NCBI RefSeq assembly: GCF_002699985.1
Contig: NZ_LKBT01000001.1
Location: forward strand, 310,001-374,000
DNA from: Pseudomonas sp. ICMP 561
Lineage (GTDB): Bacteria; Pseudomonadota; Gammaproteobacteria; Pseudomonadales; Pseudomonadaceae
Direction of reading: 5' to 3'
Length of the DNA stretch: 64,000 bases
Position 1 is the stretch's first letter. Every line of letters begins with the position of its first letter. The position numbers and the translations under genes were made by a program. Below the pieces are notes generated by a model. That model had not been told where the DNA came from. It made no database searches and saw only the letters and a list, made by a program, of their open reading frames with translations. Below are positions 59,946 to 64,000 of this stretch, piece after piece.

Positions 59946-62900
59946 ATGATTAATTCACTACTATCGCGCTTGCATGGCCAGTCCCAGACGGTCCAGCAGC
60001 CACCTGCGGCGCCCCCCCTGCACAGTCAGGCCAAGGCCCCGAAACTCAATCAGCTTCGCGATCGCCCATCACATGTTGGTGTGGCGAACTCGCTGATGAA
60101 GGCGGGCAGCAAATTCACCGGCATGTTTCGCGCCCGTCAGCGTGACGTCGGCAAGCACGAACAACGCGATTGGCACGACGACCTGATGCGCGTGCCACGG
60201 GACGGTAAAACCACCGACCTGCAAATGGTCAACTCCAGTTCTGCGCACGCGATCACCCAGAAACTCAACGCCGAAGGCCGCTACAAGGATATTCGCGCGA
60301 TCAATCAGCATCACTTGGGCCCCGGGGTGAAGGGCTACCAGATGCAGGACCAGGACGGCCACTGTCACCAGGTGCAGCAAAGCGATGCGGTGATCAGCAC
60401 ATTGAAGTCGTCGATGCCCCAGGGCGTCAGCACGCTGATCGCGGCAGGCAAAGGCCATCAGGCAGAAAGCAGCGGTATTTTTACCGACAAGCAGAACGTC
60501 CAGTACACGTTGCACAATCGCACCCTTTATAGCTTCGACCGGGCGACGCAACGCTGGGCCCAGGCACAGCCTCTGCAGAACAACATCTCACGGCTGTCGC
60601 TGGATCAGCGCGGCGAGATGATTCTGTATAAACACAAGGACGACATACGCGACCACAGCGCTATCAAGAGCCATGAGGTCCAGTTAAAGCGTGACGGCAA
60701 GATTCGCCTGACCGAAGGCCATGATCCTGACAAAGGCGTCGAGCTCAGCCTGCTCAAGCACGATGGAACCCCTATCGATGTCGAGCGCGTCGGGTTGCTC
60801 AAGCCCAGTCACACCCACGGCAGCCCAACGCTGTTTGTACTGGACAAGGAAGGTGGGCTTCATCACAAGCTGCTCAACGATGACTGGCAGTCAAAATCCA
60901 GCATGGCGCTGCAGGAAGTGAAACCAAGCTTGAATCAGGCGATCGGCGTCGAGGCCGCCGACAAAGCGGCAATCGAGGGCTTCATCGCAGACGCCGGTAC
61001 GCTCAAGGCGGTAATACGTGACGGCGTAGGCTTGCGCCACAGTGCGCCGCTCATTCAGCCGATGACTACCTCGAATAAAGATGAGCCCACCCAATGCAGA
61101 ATGGGTCCCGGCTGGCGGCTGAGCGAGCAGATGCATCTGGTCAACCAGAACGGCCTGCCGGAAAGGATCGGCGTCGATGACACGCAAGTCCGCCTCCACG
61201 GCGGCGCTGCGCTGGGTCTGAATAAAAACCGAGACCTGTGCGGCTGGAACGAGACCACCCAGAGCTGGGACAAGCTCCACGTCAAGGGCGTCACTCAACT
61301 GGTGCGCGGTCTCGACGACAAGCCGTATGTGATTCAAGACGGTAAACCCAAGGTAGTGGAAGCCAGCTTCGCGCAGCCCAAACTGAAGCTGGGCAACGGT
61401 GAACCGGTGGCATTGGGTCGCTCGACCGCTGCAGAGGTGGGCCGAACGTTGAGCGAAGAGAAGGTCAGCCATTGTGCGGTCCTCGACGACAAGAATTTTG
61501 CCCTGCTCACCGAAGCGGCCCCACGTGTCCCAGCGAAGCTCAAAGCCAGCATCGAAGGGCTGAATGTCGATATCCCGCTCCCGCGTGATGCGCAAGGCAA
61601 AGAACTGGCTGTCACCAGCGTGGCGCTTGATCAGTCTCGTCAACTGTACGTGACGGCGGGCGGCAATCTGTACCGGCTGCCCCACGATCAGTGGACCCAG
61701 AGCCATCACGGCCAGACCGCAGCGTGGAAGCCGGCCGGGCTGCAAACCAAGGCACCTTCTGCGCCTGCGGCGGCGGCTGCGGTTGCTGCTCCTGCACAGG
61801 CTCCTGTTTCGGCGACGGCGACGGCCATTGCCATGGCGACTACCGCGGCGACAGCTTCAGCTACGCCGGGTGCTCCTGGTACGCCGCCAACGTCAAGGAT
61901 CGGAAATCCAATTTCGCCAGGCATCACCGACCCGTCCAGAAAAGACGGCACAGACGTGCTTTTGGACCAGGTCAAAAAGACGCTCGCACCCGGTATTTCC
62001 CTGAGCGCTGCAGACTTGTCCAGCGCGACTGTAAGTATCGGCAAAGTCGAAATGGGGCCAAACAAACGCCCGGTGATCGAAGCCACGCTGTTGCCTCCAA
62101 GTACGACTGATGCCAACGGTCAGACGGTTCAGCCCGGACCGTCCACCCATTCGCTGGAATTGTCCTACGGTCGTCTCGGCGAAATAGTGCTGCGCCCGGC
62201 CAAGGCACAGGCCAATCCAACGGCCAACAGCCAGATGGAAAGCATGCAGGCGCGCAATCACAAAACCGCCAAAATCGGCAACGCCAACGGCTCGGCGACC
62301 ACCACCATGTTTGGTTCCACCACCGACAATGTGCGTACTGGTGGCGCGAAGAACATCTTCAAGACCGCTGCCGAAGGGTTTCGCAAGATGGGCGAGTCCT
62401 ATCAACACCACTTCCACCCTTTGGAAACCCCCAAGGCAAACGCCAAGGAACTCAAGCAAGCATTCAATTCAGGCGAGAACATCAAGCAGAAGCTGCAGGC
62501 TGCGGGCCACCATGCCTTGACCCCTGGCCCGCGCAGCCGCTCGGGCATGAGCCCGATCTACCAAGAGTCGCTGCGACTGTATAAGCGTTTTGATAGCGCT
62601 AATACCAAGGCCAATACCACCACCAACACAAACACAAACACAAACACAAACACAAACACAAACACAAACACCAATAGAACCGCCAGGCCGATGCTGGAGG
62701 CAGGGATAGCGCTGCTGGACACCAAGGCTGTGCCAAAAACCCGCGCCGACCTGGAAAAAGCACAACTGCATACCGGCCTCGAGACGCTGCACAAAGACAT
62801 CGAGAACAGCAGCTACCAGGCAATCGTCCGACTGGGCCAGATTCACAAACTGCTCGATGAGCGCGGTAAAGCCCTGGAACCTGCGGCGGCCAACGTCCCG

Positions 62901-64000
62901 GTCGCGGCCCCGGGCGCAGGCACAGTCAAGGCCACCGGCGCAGTCAAAGTCATGCAGGATGCCTTGCTCGACAGCGGACTCAGCCCCACCAGCAAGGCGC
63001 AGACCAAGCTCGAAGAATTGGTCCAGCTAGGCCTGACGCTGCCAGTCCGCCAACTGGAACCGGGCTACGACAACACAGGCCGTAACGAAAGCAAGAGCAG
63101 CCTGCTGGAGGATCGTGTGCTGCTCGATGCCCAGACGCTTCTTCAGGTGCGCGATCTTCTGGGGCGAGTGAACAGTCAACAAGGACAGACCCAGATCGTA
63201 AACAGCGAAAATGTCGGGCCTGGCAAGAGCACTACGCTGGATCAGTTACAAGGCCTGCGCATGGCCTATGAAAACAGCGACATCAAACTGTTCAGCGACA
63301 ACGGCATCGTCAGCCACCGCCAACTTGAGAAGCTGCACCAGGCTCGCGACACTGTAGCCCGGGAGCTTACCGGTCGGCATGGCCTGAATTACAACACCAC
63401 GCGCTCGTTCTCCGAAGATCTGCGCGCCATCGGCGACCATTTCGGCAACCTGCAGGTGGGCGACGCCACCTCACTGCTGCGCAGCAAGGGTGCGACCTTT
63501 ACATCACCTGCGGTGTTCGTCCCGCTAACCCCGGATGGAGGCGGAATTTACTTCAACTTCGGCATTGGGCGCGAACATGGGATTAGCCTGGAAACCGAAG
63601 GCGGTGAAGATGCGACGACACTGGGCCTGAAAAACAGCCGTAACAGAAACGAGTTTCTGAACGTCGGCTACTACCACGCACCCTCGGCGGTTTTCTCACG
63701 CTTGTTCAGCTCCGAGCCGAAGGGCAATCCGAGCAGTGCCGGCGAATTGTACAGTGCCGACGCCAGTTTCAAACTGACTCAGAGCCGCGCAATAGCAGGC
63801 TGGTTGACTGCCAGCAACGCCAGCATGGCTAACGTCATGGAGAACCTGCTGGATCCCAGTGCTTCATTGGCCGACCTGTATCGCCTGGGCAAGGACAAAG
63901 GCGGCTCGGTGGAAAAAAGCAAAGTTAACCAAGGGTCAATCGGAGTCGGTAGCGGCGTCGACCTGGGACGCCTGAACCTGGGCGGTACGATGCTGCGCAA
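59946..64000 (+). CDS. avrE: Type III effector AvrE (5' part, runs off the window)
   Basis: An uninterrupted frame of 1351 codons that is still open at the right edge. AvrE proteins are about 1800 residues, so roughly three quarters is seen. AvrE-family effectors are delivered into plant cells, cause water-soaking and suppress defence. The N terminus (MINSLLSRLHGQSQTVQQPP) is the export signal. A WxxxE motif, WRLSE, lies at residues 390-394. Ala/Thr/Pro-rich linkers follow at about 600-660. An Asn-Thr repeat coded by AACACA units lies at about residue 894. C-terminal stretches such as VFVPLTPDGGGIYFNFGIGR are typical of the family. Identification rests on overall sequence and context. Its chaperone gene is expected beyond the edge. 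Confidence 0.93.
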   Translation, partial: MINSLLSRLHGQSQTVQQPPAAPPLHSQAKAPKLNQLRDRPSHVGVANSLMKAGSKFTGMFRARQRDVGKHEQRDWHDDLMRVPRDGKTTDLQMVNSSSAHAITQKLNAEGRYKDIRAINQHHLGPGVKGYQMQDQDGHCHQVQQSDAVISTLKSSMPQGVSTLIAAGKGHQAESSGIFTDKQNVQYTLHNRTLYSFDRATQRWAQAQPLQNNISRLSLDQRGEMILYKHKDDIRDHSAIKSHEVQLKRDGKIRLTEGHDPDKGVELSLLKHDGTPIDVERVGLLKPSHTHGSPTLFVLDKEGGLHHKLLNDDWQSKSSMALQEVKPSLNQAIGVEAADKAAIEGFIADAGTLKAVIRDGVGLRHSAPLIQPMTTSNKDEPTQCRMGPGWRLSEQMHLVNQNGLPERIGVDDTQVRLHGGAALGLNKNRDLCGWNETTQSWDKLHVKGVTQLVRGLDDKPYVIQDGKPKVVEASFAQPKLKLGNGEPVALGRSTAAEVGRTLSEEKVSHCAVLDDKNFALLTEAAPRVPAKLKASIEGLNVDIPLPRDAQGKELAVTSVALDQSRQLYVTAGGNLYRLPHDQWTQSHHGQTAAWKPAGLQTKAPSAPAAAAAVAAPAQAPVSATATAIAMATTAATASATPGAPGTPPTSRIGNPISPGITDPSRKDGTDVLLDQVKKTLAPGISLSAADLSSATVSIGKVEMGPNKRPVIEATLLPPSTTDANGQTVQPGPSTHSLELSYGRLGEIVLRPAKAQANPTANSQMESMQARNHKTAKIGNANGSATTTMFGSTTDNVRTGGAKNIFKTAAEGFRKMGESYQHHFHPLETPKANAKELKQAFNSGENIKQKLQAAGHHALTPGPRSRSGMSPIYQESLRLYKRFDSANTKANTTTNTNTNTNTNTNTNTNTNRTARPMLEAGIALLDTKAVPKTRADLEKAQLHTGLETLHKDIENSSYQAIVRLGQIHKLLDERGKALEPAAANVPVAAPGAGTVKATGAVKVMQDALLDSGLSPTSKAQTKLEELVQLGLTLPVRQLEPGYDNTGRNESKSSLLEDRVLLDAQTLLQVRDLLGRVNSQQGQTQIVNSENVGPGKSTTLDQLQGLRMAYENSDIKLFSDNGIVSHRQLEKLHQARDTVARELTGRHGLNYNTTRSFSEDLRAIGDHFGNLQVGDATSLLRSKGATFTSPAVFVPLTPDGGGIYFNFGIGREHGISLETEGGEDATTLGLKNSRNRNEFLNVGYYHAPSAVFSRLFSSEPKGNPSSAGELYSADASFKLTQSRAIAGWLTASNASMANVMENLLDPSASLADLYRLGKDKGGSVEKSKVNQGSIGVGSGVDLGRLNLGGTMLR
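62625..62672 (+). repeat. AACACA hexanucleotide microsatellite in avrE
   Basis: Seven perfect AACACA units and an eighth with one change (AACACC). They encode alternating Asn-Thr in frame with avrE. Being six bases long, gain or loss of a unit keeps the frame. Confidence 0.95.

Noticed and set aside
62625..62672. Tandem repeat as a possible CRISPR
   Set aside because: Units are six bases, contiguous, without spacers, and in frame inside avrE.

Overview
The window is chromosomal DNA of a fluorescent pseudomonad in the Pseudomonas syringae species complex. The left half follows the P. aeruginosa/P. syringae order mgtE, csrA (rsmA), lysC, alaS, aru (arginine succinyltransferase pathway), argR, aot, acsA, and carries many Pseudomonas REP pairs. 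The right half is an Hrp1-type type III secretion island. In it avrE follows hrcU directly, and no exchangeable or conserved effector locus is visible. That is the layout I know for the single-part pathogenicity island (S-PAI) of Pseudomonas viridiflava, and for the related atypical island of some P. syringae phylogroup 2 strains. P. viridiflava or a close relative is therefore the likeliest host, by inference.

Layout: 1-3.3 kb holds a partial gene, mgtE, an envelope protein, two identical tRNA-Arg genes, tRNA-Ser and csrA. 3.4-9.5 kb holds lysC, alaS, a threonine aldolase, and an FMN riboswitch in front of a RibH2-type lumazine synthase. 9.8-23.4 kb is the arginine block: aruCFGDB-orf-aruE converts arginine to glutamate and succinate, aotJQM-orf-aotP imports arginine and ornithine, and ArgR regulates both. 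24-38.3 kb is mixed core: acsA, the phenylalanine hydroxylase locus phhR/phhAB, an MFS exporter, arfB, an ABC-2 exporter, a glutathione transferase, fadE and small conserved genes.

38.3-64 kb is the island. It opens with three genes under HrpL promoters: a ShET2/EspL-like ankyrin protein, an unknown secreted-looking protein, and a transglutaminase-like protein with a Cys-His-Asp triad. hrpK follows, then a 0.8 kb palindromic element. On the opposite strand lies an operon of hrpL plus four unfamiliar genes. The hrpJ operon (hrpJ-hrcV-hrpQ-hrcN-hrpO-hrpP-hrcQ-hrcR-hrcS-hrcT-hrcU) and the start of avrE close the window. Six good HrpL boxes (GGAAC[C/T], 15 or 16 bases, CCACnnA) and a sigma-54-type promoter upstream of hrpL link the genes into one regulon.

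The most interesting points are the operon inserted between hrpL and hrpK, the two enzyme-like candidate effectors and their unknown neighbour, and hrcQ. P. syringae has hrcQa and hrcQb as two genes. Here they are one frame with a well-formed internal start. No rRNA, insertion sequence, integrase or CRISPR array was seen.
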